Counted from the first letter of the stretch, positions 8,741-17,344 are shown. The stretch: DNA of 17,500 bases from Melampsora larici-populina 98AG31 (GCF_000204055.1 NW_006768789.1:1-17500); one strand, 5' to 3'. A program made the numbers and translations. Notes: a model not told the origin generated them from the letters alone.

Positions 8741-8794
8741 TGCCCCCGTGGCCCCCCGTCACCGGGATGCCCCCGTGACCCCGCGTCACCGGGC
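8741..8794. repeat. 27-bp GC-rich direct repeat, two copies
   Basis: TGCCCCCGTG starts both copies (8741 and 8768), and each ends with GTCACCGGG-type sequence. It is a local GC spike in AT-rich DNA and resembles a small minisatellite. Confidence 0.7.
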
Positions 8795-8875
8795 TGCCCT
8801 GACACCAAAAGGCCTCTAAGGCTTTAAGGGGGAAAACGGGAATGTTCAATGTGGGTGTCGGAAAAAAACATGCTA

Positions 8876-9078
8876 AAATAAAAACGTGCAAACGTCTAAC
8901 ATGCTGAAATGTGGGAATCAAAAACGTGCAAACGTCTAACATGCTGAAATGAAATGTGGGAATCAAAAACGTGCAAACGTCTGATATGTGGGAATCAAAA
9001 ACGTGCAAACGTCTAACATGCTGAAATGTGGGAATCAAAAACGTGCAAACGTCTAACATGCTGAAATGTGGGAAAAAC
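8876..9078. repeat. 40-bp tandem repeat, about five copies
   Basis: Copies of a unit with AAAACGTGCAAACGTCTAAC and ATGCTGAAATGTGGGAATC begin at 8881, 8921, 8966, 8998 and 9038. Spacings are 40, 45, 32 and 40 bp; one copy has a 5-bp duplication and one a deletion. The phrase GTGGGAATCAAAAACGTG resembles GTGGGATTAAAAACGTG inside the 115-bp direct repeats that follow, so the array may be built from the edge of the same leader sequence. Confidence 0.85.
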
Positions 9079-9165
9079 ATGCTAAAATGTGTCTAGTTGG
9101 TCGTTGAGAAGTGTGCAAAAACGTGCAAAACGAAAATCGGTAATTCCATCATCCAATAGTGATAC

Positions 9166-9280
9166 ACTATTAGTTAGAAAAAGCACCTTCCGAGCGATTG
9201 AACTTGTTGGAAGTGGGATTAAAAACGTGATAACTTAAAATAGGGGGGCCTTCAGTAAAGCGAAGTGCTTCTCACCATAG
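9166..9280. repeat. 115-bp direct repeat, left copy
   Basis: Identical base for base to 10170-10284. Here it is followed by unrelated CTCAG-rich sequence, whereas the right copy runs on into sequence homologous to the later leader monomers. The right copy is therefore the one in native context. Confidence 0.9.
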
Positions 9281-9425
9281 ATGCTCAGCCTGTAATACTT
9301 AGGTATTGCTTGAGTTTGCTAAAGCATGCTCATCTTCATCTTGGATGAGCCTCTCTTGAGCATGGATGAGTGCTCAGGACCCAGCTGACACATCACTGTA
9401 TACTCAGAATCACCTTCAGAAGGGT

Positions 9426-9860
9426 CCAAAGGATGTCACTGAGTATTGGCTGAGGGGCTGCTCAGATAGTCCTAAGTGGCATTCCTGGGATTGTAGGTAT
9501 CCAAAGGATTTCACTCAGTATTGGCTGAGGGGATGCTCAGTTCAGCACAGCGGCTCAGCCAATCCTCAGTGGTATTCCTGGGATCAGGAGGATCCAAAGG
9601 ATCTCAAAGGATGTCACTGAGTATTGGCTGAGGGGCCGCTCAGCTAGTCCTCAGTGGAATTCCTGGCATCAGGATCAGAAGTATCCAAAGGATGTCACTG
9701 AGTATTAGCTGAGGGGCTGATCATTTCAGCACAGCTGATCACCTAGTCCTCAGTGGCATTCCTGGGATCAGAAGTATCCAAAGGATGTCACTGAGTATTG
9801 GCTGAGGGGCTGCTCACCTAATCCTCAGTGGCATTCCTGGGATCAGAATTATCCAAAGGG
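9426..9860. repeat. 75/93-bp tandem repeat, about five copies
   Basis: Units begin CCAAAGGAT at 9426, 9501, 9594, 9685, 9778 and (truncated) 9853, giving spacings of 75, 93, 91, 93 and 75 bp. Each holds CACTGAGTATTGGCTGAGG and ends in ATTCCTGGGATCAG-like sequence. Two of the longer forms carry an extra ~18 bp beginning TTCAGCACAGC, which itself makes a local palindrome with the neighbouring GCTGATC/GCTCAG words. Confidence 0.85.
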
Positions 9861-9936
9861 ATGGTTCCCATTGTGTTTTTCACATTTGGTAGGGTCTCTC
9901 GCCGCAACTGTGCAGGCTGAGCATTGGTGGGCCCAA

Positions 9937-10026
9937 CATGACCTGAGCAGATGAGCCAGCCCTCCCTCAGGCTTCTTGGCTGAGGGATAAAGCCTGAGGA
10001 AGGCCTGACTCATCTGCTCAGGCCAT
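9937..10026. repeat. 90-bp near-perfect hairpin
   Basis: Left arm 9937-9974 and right arm 9990-10026 pair almost throughout. Two perfect stretches are CCTGAGCAGATGAG with CTCATCTGCTCAGG, and CCTCAGGCTT with AAGCCTGAGG, across a 15-nt loop. The stem is about 37 bp long. It lies inside the 889-bp block between the two 115-bp direct repeats. Confidence 0.85.
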
Positions 10027-10169
10027 GCTGACCATTTTATCAGATGATGAGCTGAAAGAAAACTGGAGGAAAATTGGAAGAAAATTGGAAACAAACTGGA
10101 AACAATCTTGGAGAAACCTCCAAACTTTCTCTGCTCACATCTATGTGAGCTTCTATTTTTCCCCCTGTG

Positions 10170-10284
10170 ACTATTAGTTAGAAAAAGCACCTTCCGAGCG
10201 ATTGAACTTGTTGGAAGTGGGATTAAAAACGTGATAACTTAAAATAGGGGGGCCTTCAGTAAAGCGAAGTGCTTCTCACCATAG
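10170..10284. repeat. 115-bp direct repeat, right copy (native context)
   Basis: Perfect match to 9166-9280, 1004 bp away. Its last part (CTTCTCACCATAGAGCCAA) aligns with the 490-bp monomers at 10742 and 11232. It therefore belongs to the leader of the LINE, as part of the first and most diverged monomer. Confidence 0.9.
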
Positions 10285-10580
10285 AGCCAACAGTTGCAAA
10301 AGTTCCTTGAAAATATGCAAATATTGACAAGAGCTTGCGAGGACTGGGGGTGCATTCTCTATGGAGATTATTGTATCACTAAGTGATACTAGTTGATCGG
10401 GGTGCAGCGAGTCTTTGACTTGCTGCGCCCTGGTTGGCGTTTAGGATTATCACTTCATGATGATTCTACAAATGGCACTTCTGGGTATGTTACCTTGATC
10501 ATAAGCCCAAACAAACCAATGTTAGAAGTTCTTCTGGCCCCTAAAAAGGCTGGAAGAAGGTCTGACCGGCTTTTACCTTA

Positions 10581-11397
10581 ACCCAGAGGTGCATTGTGGC
10601 CTTTTAAAAGGTTAGCAGTGTATCAGTACGTATCCCAAAGGCAACTTTGAGTTACATTACCCATAATTTACCCCATTTACCACTTAAGAAGTTTTAAGAA
10701 TGAACCAAAATAGGGAAGGCTATGTAGTGAAAATGCGTACCTTCTCATCGTAGAGCCAATGGTTTTGAAAGTTTTCTGAAACACATCATTGATGTGAGAA
10801 GTGACTTGATAGCCAGGGGTATAATCTCTATGAAGATTAAAGGGTGTCATAAGACATTCGTTGATTGGGTTGTAGCTTGTCTCATGACTTGCTACGTCCT
10901 GATTGACATAAAGAACATTAGAAGATGTTCAGTTGGAGTCGAATTAACAAGGCTGAAACTTATAGGAATTGACGGACGTATCTTCATTGTCTCCGTGCAT
11001 CACCGGTACACCAAGTAAGGGAAAGACACCTTACAAGGAAAGAGAATGAACATGCACCTTTTACCCAACAACCCAGAGGTGCATTGTGGCCTTCTAACAA
11101 GGTTAGCAGTGTATCAGTACGTATCCCAAAGGCAACTTTGAGTTACATTACCCATAATTTACCCCATTTACCACTTAAGAAGTTTTAAGAATGAACCAAA
11201 ATAGGGAAGGATATGTCGTGAAAATGCGTACCTTCTCATCATAGAGCCAATGGTTTGACAGTTATCCGAAACACATCAATGATGGGAGAAGTGACTGGAT
11301 GGCCAGGGGTACAATCTCTATGAAGATTAAAGGATGTCATAAGACATTCGTTGATTGGGCTATAGCTTGTCTCACGACTTGCTGCACCCTGGTTGAC
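10581..11397 (+). repeat. Tandem ~490-bp leader monomers of the LINE
   Basis: The unit starting ACCCAGAGGTGCATTGTGG at 10581 restarts at 11071 (period 490 bp). The second copy matches for about 327 bp, then diverges near 11397, shortly before ORF1. A third, older copy precedes them: TAGAGCCAA landmarks fall at 10282, 10751 and 11242. Tandem promoter-bearing monomers in a LINE 5' end are known from mouse L1; a promoter role here is inference. The tails between the conserved parts differ between monomers. Confidence 0.75.
10948..10976 (+). pseudogene. 28-29 nt fragment of 18S rRNA inside a leader monomer
   Basis: AAGGCTGAAACTTA, one mismatch, then AGGAATTGACGGA reproduces a universally conserved part of eukaryotic 18S rRNA in sense orientation. 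Sequence before and after does not continue as 18S. It lies in the variable tail of the monomer starting at 10581. A match this long in so conserved a segment is very unlikely to be chance, but how it got there is unknown. Confidence 0.75.
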
Positions 11398-11510
11398 AAT
11401 ATATGTGAAGCTTGGAGCTCTTTCCCGATCACGTTGCAAAGGGAGTGAAGAAATTCACATGACTTACATGTCTTAGGAGTTTGTTAGCTGCTGTTGTTTA
11501 CAAAACCCAG

Positions 11511-13370
11511 ATGCTCTCGCCCAGTGTTTGGTGGAGTAAACCTAATGGCTTCAACGGCCGTCGCCGGAAAGACAATCCTCTAAATGAAATGAAAAATACT
11601 ATTAAATCAGTTCCGACGGTTCGTTGCCACAATGTGGAGACGGCCATGTCCTACAGGGAAGGATACGTAGAGTGCTCCTCGAGCTCTATGGTTAATAGGG
11701 TTTCTTCGGTTTCCTTAGAGGCAGATGTGAATTGTTCTGGACGGGGTTCATCATCTGGGGCCATTACTAGTTCCACGTCAGATGTGAATTGTACTGGACG
11801 GGGTTCACCATCGGAGAATATTACTAGTTCCACCGCAACTAAAGTCAAAAGCTTTTATTGCAGTCCTGAAAATGACTTCTCGAAAGGAGGTCGGATTCGG
11901 GATAAGATTATTACTGGTCCTTTCAAAGGTATCAGGATGGAGGAAGAGTATCGGGCAGTGAATGAAGGCCAAAACCCAATTCCACTAACCTTTGCTCTAC
12001 CACCGATTAAGCCCAACACAGTTTACTGTGCGGCGCCATCCAAAGTAGCAAAATCAGATGAGATGGTGGTACCACTCATCCCAAAAGGTTTAACTACACT
12101 TGGTCGAATTGGCAAATTCTGTGATGCTTCTCAATCCGAAGAATCTGACTCGCAAGAACCAGAGGATTCCATATTGGGAGGCTCAGCACGTATTCCTAAT
12201 ATTGGGTCAACCAATAGCCAGTCGTCGGAATTGGACTTTGTTCAATTCATTGGTTCTTCCACTGGTAGTTCCAAGTCGGATGGTTCGAATTTTGTTGCAT
12301 TTATTGATTCATCTGATGAACAATTGAGCTCCACTCACAGTAATGATGATGGAGAAAAACCAGTATCCGAAAACTCAGTTGAGTCTTCTGTACCAAGTTT
12401 GCAGGCAGCGCCGCTGGGTTGCTTTGCTTCCCGCCGCAAACAGATTAATGCTGTCAATGACAGTGAACGGTGTGTTACACCCGTAGATCAACAGGAGAGG
12501 CTACCTAGTAACCTTCTTCCATTTACAAACTCAGTCACTGATGCGCGTCTTACTCCCCAAGCAATCCGCACATACAATTGGCTTCGAGAATGTAACATTA
12601 TTTTTGGGAAGGGATCTAACCAAATCAAAGCACAAAGCATGCTTAAAGACTCTGTATTATTTGGAATTCATAATGTGACTTCAGATATAACGCAAGTCGA
12701 TATTTGGACATTTCTCAAAGCACGCCTTGATGTTGCTCAGATTGAAAAAGTCCGTGCAGTATTAAAGGTGCGCCAACCCTTCAAAAGACTCAGATATAAT
12801 GTTTGGGTCTCCCCAGACTTGGCCACTGGTCTGGGGAAATTATTAGAACTGACCTATGAAGATAGACAGTTATTGACGTGCACCTTGATGTCCCGTAAGA
12901 CTCAAGATTTCTGGATTGAGGGTCAGCCTAAGTTGGATTGTTTCTCTGTGAAGGCCTGGCGAGTTAACCTTGCTAAGGACTGGAGGGATGCTGTCGCACC
13001 TAGATCACTGGCTCCAGCTCGTGCACCTCAGAATGATAAACGTAATCCTTCACTAGTTGCTTGGAACTCCAATGGCTTCAACTACAAAGACATGGCCTTG
13101 GAAAGCCTTGCAAACCGCACAAACGCTGCAGTTATAGTGTTAGGAGAGCATCTACGTAAAGTAGAAAATTATGAGCCAAAGATTAGAAACTTTCGCTCAT
13201 ATACTCATCCAGCCAAACCTGGTTTCCGGGGACTTTGTATGATGGTTAGAAACGGTGTTGGTGCATATGAAAAGCCAACCGGTGTTCCAAACATCATGCA
13301 TCTAGTAGTCACTGGACTGGATGATAAATCAGCTTGGCATATCTTTGGAGTCTACTTACAGTGGATCTAA
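11511..13370 (+). CDS. LINE ORF1: gag-like region fused to the start of the APE endonuclease
   Basis: The first ATG of the frame is at 11511, giving 619 aa; the frame is open from 11481 without an earlier ATG. The first ~340 residues are Ser-rich and low in structure, with a 19-residue tandem duplication (DVNCSGRGS../DVNCTGRGS.., 57-bp period, from 11724). A folded-looking, basic/aromatic segment follows (about 350-500). I see no CCHC zinc knuckle. From about residue 514 an APE endonuclease begins: VAWNSNG (516-522, Asn motif), then VLGEHLR (543-549, the catalytic Glu motif). The frame ends in TAA at 13368-13370, before the Asp and His motifs, which lie in ORF2. ORF2 overlaps by 50 bp in the +1 frame. 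Either a one-base indel broke this copy or ribosomes shift frame. Confidence 0.75.
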   Translation: MLSPSVWWSKPNGFNGRRRKDNPLNEMKNTIKSVPTVRCHNVETAMSYREGYVECSSSSMVNRVSSVSLEADVNCSGRGSSSGAITSSTSDVNCTGRGSPSENITSSTATKVKSFYCSPENDFSKGGRIRDKIITGPFKGIRMEEEYRAVNEGQNPIPLTFALPPIKPNTVYCAAPSKVAKSDEMVVPLIPKGLTTLGRIGKFCDASQSEESDSQEPEDSILGGSARIPNIGSTNSQSSELDFVQFIGSSTGSSKSDGSNFVAFIDSSDEQLSSTHSNDDGEKPVSENSVESSVPSLQAAPLGCFASRRKQINAVNDSERCVTPVDQQERLPSNLLPFTNSVTDARLTPQAIRTYNWLRECNIIFGKGSNQIKAQSMLKDSVLFGIHNVTSDITQVDIWTFLKARLDVAQIEKVRAVLKVRQPFKRLRYNVWVSPDLATGLGKLLELTYEDRQLLTCTLMSRKTQDFWIEGQPKLDCFSVKAWRVNLAKDWRDAVAPRSLAPARAPQNDKRNPSLVAWNSNGFNYKDMALESLANRTNAAVIVLGEHLRKVENYEPKIRNFRSYTHPAKPGFRGLCMMVRNGVGAYEKPTGVPNIMHLVVTGLDDKSAWHIFGVYLQWI

Positions 13371-16300
13371 TCACGGTAGGATGCGAAAAACTCAACTCCT
13401 GCCAGTTTGGGAGATTGTTAACAAGCTCTTAGACAAAGATCCAGAATGCAAAATTGCAATTGGAGGTGACTTCAATATGTCCAAGAGTGTTCTAAGTACA
13501 TTGGCAATTCGAAAAACGAATGGTCAGATGACCGTAAAGCCATGTACCGGTTCACACTTAACACGTCTTCCCCGCAAAGGAAAGCGTAATGGAATTGATC
13601 ATTGGGTGATCTCATCTTCTCTGCGTGATTTGACAGCTAATGTTAAAGTACAACGGGAGATGTCCATATCATACAATGGCCTTTCAGATCATGCAGCTGT
13701 TCGTATGAACCTGCGGACAAAGAACTCACATTCCGAGTCAATTAAAGCCCCAAAGAAATTTTGGGACAGGAACCTGCTAAAGGGTAACTCTTTTGAGCTT
13801 CTAGTAAATGATGCTTGGGAGGGTTTCATCGAAGCGAGTGAATTAGATGATATGAGAGAAAACTACCAGACTTGCCTTGAGAAAGCGGCAGAAGAGATTG
13901 GCATTCTAAAGACAGGTGCAGTAGGACGCAAGTCCCACTACCCTCGTAAAATTGCTAGACTCTTACGCGCAGCACGAAAGGCAAAGGATGTCTATCTCTC
14001 TATCAATAAAGGAGCCACCCCAGTCTCAGAACTGGTTAGACGTGCTAGAATTGCTGAGGAAGCTTCTCGACGTGCTTCAGTTGCTATCCGCAAGTTTGAG
14101 AAAGAACAAAAGGCTCAAACACAGCGTAAGGCCGTTGAATTACTCCGTGGACATGACATGCTTGAATACCACAAGGAAATCAAGCGTCGATTGCCAGATC
14201 ATTTTGGAAAGCGTAAAAGCCAACCAATCCCTTGCATTAATGCAAAGGGAGCATTATGCGTGACGGAAAGTGACATCAATCTCGCAGAGTTTGAACACTT
14301 TAGCCAATTAGCTTTGGATTCTACAAAGGTTTCCAAAAACGCCGCTTTCTGGGAGAACCTCACTTGTGAGGACGAGCCCCTAGATTGTGGAATTATTGGG
14401 TCTGAAGTCACCCCACAGGAGTTCCTTTCGGCATGTAGCAGAATGAACCCTAATGCAGCTTGCGGGATGGATAATCTCCCCCCAAGTATCTTTAAAGAGA
14501 TCTTGAAGCATGAGCGAGGACAGTTTGTTGGGATGCTAAATGCAGCGCTTGACGAAAACACTTCCCCCGACCTCTCGCGGAAAGCGCTCCTTAAGAAATT
14601 ATTCTCAAAAACTGAGAGTCCGGCTGAGATTTACCGAGGACCAGATGGCGCTATCTCATGGAAATGGGATACACAAAATCTACATGTTCCGGTCAAACTC
14701 ACGTCAGACAGATTAGAGCAGGTTAAGACCAAGGCTGGTACTTTCTACCAACCCTTGGATCACGTCTACCACCCAGTGCCTATTAAGGACATCTACTCTC
14801 AATTGGTGACGCCTGCAGGACAATACGCATTGCTCATTATTAACAAGTCGCTAGAAAAAGGCCGTCCAGCCGCGGCTGACAATAATAATGTGGTTGTCTC
14901 ATTAACTAAACCGAACAAAGATCCGGTTGTATTAAACAATCGACGAGGTATAACCCTCTCGACTGCCTTCAACAAATTGACTATGACCATCTTGGAAGAC
15001 CGAATGAGCCAGATTCTTAATGAAAAAGGTTTCTTCACCGAAGATCAGGGTGGTTTTAGAAGAAATGAAGAGGGGATTTCACAATTTCTCTGTCTGACAG
15101 AGGTTGTTCGACGAAGAGCTAATGTTAATAAAAAGACATACGCACTCTTCATCGACTTTCAAAAAGCATTCCCTAGTGTTCCTCACGAAGCACTCTGGAA
15201 AAAGCTTAGACATCTCGGGATTCCCGAGAATGTGCTTAATTACCTAAACTCTGCCTATGAAAATAGTGAGTTTAGAATACGTACTGGAGATGAGCTCTCA
15301 AAAAGCTACTCCATGGAAGTGGGTACAAAAGAGGGCTGCCCTCTTTCACCACTCCTGTTCATCATTTTTATAAATGACCTGTTTAAGAAACTGCCCGGAG
15401 TACTAGTACCTGGGATAAAGACATCTGAGGGTAATTTCACAGATAGAGGAAAGTTGTATGCAGATGATGCTGCAGCATTCTTTGATTCCATTGAAGAACT
15501 CGAGGAAGGGTGTCGGATTATTTCTGAATGGGTAGATAAATGGCAGACTCTGAAAATTGGACATGCAAAATGTGCGGTAGTAATGTATGGTGAGAGGGAC
15601 CTTGAAAAAAGAGAACTTTTCTACAAAACATACGGAGCTCCCACATCATCAGATGGAGATGTCGAAAAAAGGCATTTCTCACTCACTGACGGCCAAGTGT
15701 ATGCGCAAAGATCATATGTATACCTCGGGATCCCAATTGGTGACTCCTTGGGTATTTTCTATGATGAGGAAACCGTATACGCTCGTGGAGTAGCTCAGAA
15801 GGTGAAGGAGCGAGTGGGGCAATTCACTTGCTTCCTCACTGATAAGCGAAAGCCAATCACTGAGAAAGTGTTCTTGATCAAGACTTATATCTTTCCAACT
15901 GCCTTGTACGGAGGCGAATGGTTTGGTATGAATAAGTCGCGCACTGCGCCGATCCAAGAACAGATTAACAGGGCCCTAAGAATGGTCCTCGAAATACCAA
16001 GGAGCAGGCGCAATGTAAATTTTGCACAAGTCTCTTGGGAATTAGGCATACCTACTGTAGAAGTAGCTTGCGCCACTGCTCGCCACCGCATCTTTGCAAA
16101 GGCAGCAGAATTAAAAACAGATGCAAGAGTAATCTTGACAGATACACACAAAGCAGGTCAGAAACAGACTTGGAGTGCTATCACCCATGCCGTAGTCAAA
16201 AAAGCTACTGCAAAGATTAACAAAATGACCTCCACACCAGAGGACGTTTCCGGACCCAAATTGGAGTCTTCAATGATTGAATCGCTCTTAATACAAGAGA

Positions 16301-17058
16301 GATTGTACAAAAAGAAGCTTTCTGATCATGTCAAGGAAGAAAGAAGGCAACTTCAACTCGACCTCTGGCACGAAGATTTCAACAATAATGAATTTGGAAT
16401 CCAGAACTTAAATTACACCCTTGGGGAGAAGGGTACAACTCGACACTTTAAAAAGGTTGAGCTTTACTACCCGGAACTTCGAGCTGGTGTGCTGGCTTTA
16501 ACGCAAGCAAGATTAGGGCTTTTTCCGTCAAACGAACAAGCATTCATTGAAAGTGAAAACAAGGGTTCCCTAACCACTGAAGCCTTGAGAATAGGTAAAA
16601 ATGGCTGCCCCTTATGCGGTGAAAGTTGCATGGATGTAGACGGGAACTTCACTGAGGAGATTCATCACCTTCTCGTTCAATGTACGTCATTAAATGAACT
16701 CAGAGATGAGCATTTATCCGCCATCATTGGCACATTAGTGGCTTCATCCTCGGTAAGGGGTGAAAATGAATCTGACCAAGTTTTAAACTTGGGTCTACTA
16801 CTTATTGGTGGAATGTGCCTTCCGTACACTCGAAAGGGTGCTGCGTTACGCGCTTTTCTCCGTGGAAAGGACCGCTCAGAGAAGTTCTTATACACATGGA
16901 AAGTCGGATTTGGACATCTAACCGGGATTATGCCGGAAAATATGGGAACATATGGCTTCGTGCCTACGGCTAGGTTCTTGCAAAGCGCGGTCTTGAAATA
17001 TCAAGCTGCAATTGTAAGAACTCATGATGCTGCGGTGCGAATAGCGACCGTAGAGTGA
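13321..17058 (+). CDS. LINE ORF2: endonuclease C-terminal half, reverse transcriptase, zinc finger
   Basis: 1245 codons from the first ATG, though genuine initiation there is doubtful because the endonuclease is split. Residues 49-52 are GDFN and 122-124 SDH, the Asp and His motifs of APE endonucleases. A basic, helical linker follows (about 200-300). The reverse transcriptase shows CGMDNLPPSIFKEI (381-394), RRGITLSTAFNKL (541-553), FIDFQKAFPSVPH (610-622, first catalytic Asp), GTKEGCPLSPLLF (668-680), YADD (713-716, catalytic pair) and YLGIPIGDS (801-809). Near the C-terminus Cys1096, Cys1099, His1115/1116 and Cys1121 form a CCHC-type finger common in LINEs. No RNase H is recognised. Odd point: about 100 residues separate the CGMDNLPP block from the next conserved block, where related LINEs have a few tens. 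The protein would nick target DNA and copy its own RNA there. Confidence 0.9.
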   Translation: MINQLGISLESTYSGSNHGRMRKTQLLPVWEIVNKLLDKDPECKIAIGGDFNMSKSVLSTLAIRKTNGQMTVKPCTGSHLTRLPRKGKRNGIDHWVISSSLRDLTANVKVQREMSISYNGLSDHAAVRMNLRTKNSHSESIKAPKKFWDRNLLKGNSFELLVNDAWEGFIEASELDDMRENYQTCLEKAAEEIGILKTGAVGRKSHYPRKIARLLRAARKAKDVYLSINKGATPVSELVRRARIAEEASRRASVAIRKFEKEQKAQTQRKAVELLRGHDMLEYHKEIKRRLPDHFGKRKSQPIPCINAKGALCVTESDINLAEFEHFSQLALDSTKVSKNAAFWENLTCEDEPLDCGIIGSEVTPQEFLSACSRMNPNAACGMDNLPPSIFKEILKHERGQFVGMLNAALDENTSPDLSRKALLKKLFSKTESPAEIYRGPDGAISWKWDTQNLHVPVKLTSDRLEQVKTKAGTFYQPLDHVYHPVPIKDIYSQLVTPAGQYALLIINKSLEKGRPAAADNNNVVVSLTKPNKDPVVLNNRRGITLSTAFNKLTMTILEDRMSQILNEKGFFTEDQGGFRRNEEGISQFLCLTEVVRRRANVNKKTYALFIDFQKAFPSVPHEALWKKLRHLGIPENVLNYLNSAYENSEFRIRTGDELSKSYSMEVGTKEGCPLSPLLFIIFINDLFKKLPGVLVPGIKTSEGNFTDRGKLYADDAAAFFDSIEELEEGCRIISEWVDKWQTLKIGHAKCAVVMYGERDLEKRELFYKTYGAPTSSDGDVEKRHFSLTDGQVYAQRSYVYLGIPIGDSLGIFYDEETVYARGVAQKVKERVGQFTCFLTDKRKPITEKVFLIKTYIFPTALYGGEWFGMNKSRTAPIQEQINRALRMVLEIPRSRRNVNFAQVSWELGIPTVEVACATARHRIFAKAAELKTDARVILTDTHKAGQKQTWSAITHAVVKKATAKINKMTSTPEDVSGPKLESSMIESLLIQERLYKKKLSDHVKEERRQLQLDLWHEDFNNNEFGIQNLNYTLGEKGTTRHFKKVELYYPELRAGVLALTQARLGLFPSNEQAFIESENKGSLTTEALRIGKNGCPLCGESCMDVDGNFTEEIHHLLVQCTSLNELRDEHLSAIIGTLVASSSVRGENESDQVLNLGLLLIGGMCLPYTRKGAALRAFLRGKDRSEKFLYTWKVGFGHLTGIMPENMGTYGFVPTARFLQSAVLKYQAAIVRTHDAAVRIATVE

Positions 17059-17327
17059 TTAGTAGTCACAAATTCTGCGGCAATCAAGGAATTTGATACC
17101 GAGGCGTGTAAACGTATGGTGATCACGCGCATTATGGGTTTTACTGGGTCGGCTCAATATAGGGTGATTCCTGTTGATGTCAATCCCATGTCGCCGGCTC
17201 CAAAGAGGGTGGACTATAAGAATTATAGTCTGAAAGGGGTGCAAACTCCTGGACGGTGTTTCGTTGAGAAATTTCTCCCTGAACAGTCAGAGTGGTTGAA
17301 AAATCAAGTCTGCAGGCGCGTCCGTTC
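17059..17327 (+). other. 3'UTR of the LINE
   Basis: Non-coding sequence between the ORF2 stop (TGA at 17056-17058) and the A tail. It holds a perfect 7-bp hairpin, GACTATA (17212-17218) with TATAGTC (17224-17230), loop AGAAT. Short 3'UTR stem-loops are known to recruit the reverse transcriptase in several LINEs; that role is only suggested here. Confidence 0.7.
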
Positions 17328-17344
17328 AAAAAAAAAAAAAAAAA
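17328..17344 (+). other. Poly(A) tail of the LINE
   Basis: A run of seventeen A directly precedes CCAGGG of the 18S flank. One or two of these A may belong to the target, since fungal 18S reads AACCAGG here. An uninterrupted A tail fits target-primed reverse transcription and a fairly recent insertion. Confidence 0.9.

Larger units (their letters stand above)
10170..17344 (+). mobile_element. APE-type non-LTR retrotransposon (LINE) ending in poly(A) at rDNA
   Basis: Order on the plus strand: tandem leader monomers, ORF1, ORF2 (endonuclease remainder, reverse transcriptase, zinc finger), a ~270-bp 3'UTR and an A17 tail at 17328-17344. There are no long terminal repeats. Apart from one frame change inside the endonuclease, the coding region is open for about 5.5 kb, so the copy is young or under selection. 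No RNase H domain is apparent. The 5' boundary is uncertain; 10170 is a choice, and the CTCAG-rich block and left 115-bp repeat may also belong. The 3' flank is 18S rDNA, so the target was ribosomal DNA or an rDNA-derived fragment. Clade is not assigned; fungal APE LINEs mostly fall in Tad1 or L1-like groups. Confidence 0.8.

Noticed and set aside
8643..9080. 145-codon minus-strand frame with repeated HVRRLHVF words
   Set aside because: It is simply the translation of the 40-bp tandem array; the frame survives because unit-length changes happen to keep it open.
9166..10284. A short LTR element (TRIM) with 115-bp LTRs
   Set aside because: The repeat lacks TG..CA ends, no primer-binding site or polypurine tract is visible, and the right copy runs on into the LINE leader monomers.
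10393..10442. Possible 5.8S rRNA similarity (GTCTTTGACTTG..GCGCCCT)
   Set aside because: The aligned position in the two other monomers reads differently (CTCATGACTTGCTACGTCC and CTCACGACTTGCTGCACCC), so the resemblance arises from drift within the monomer.
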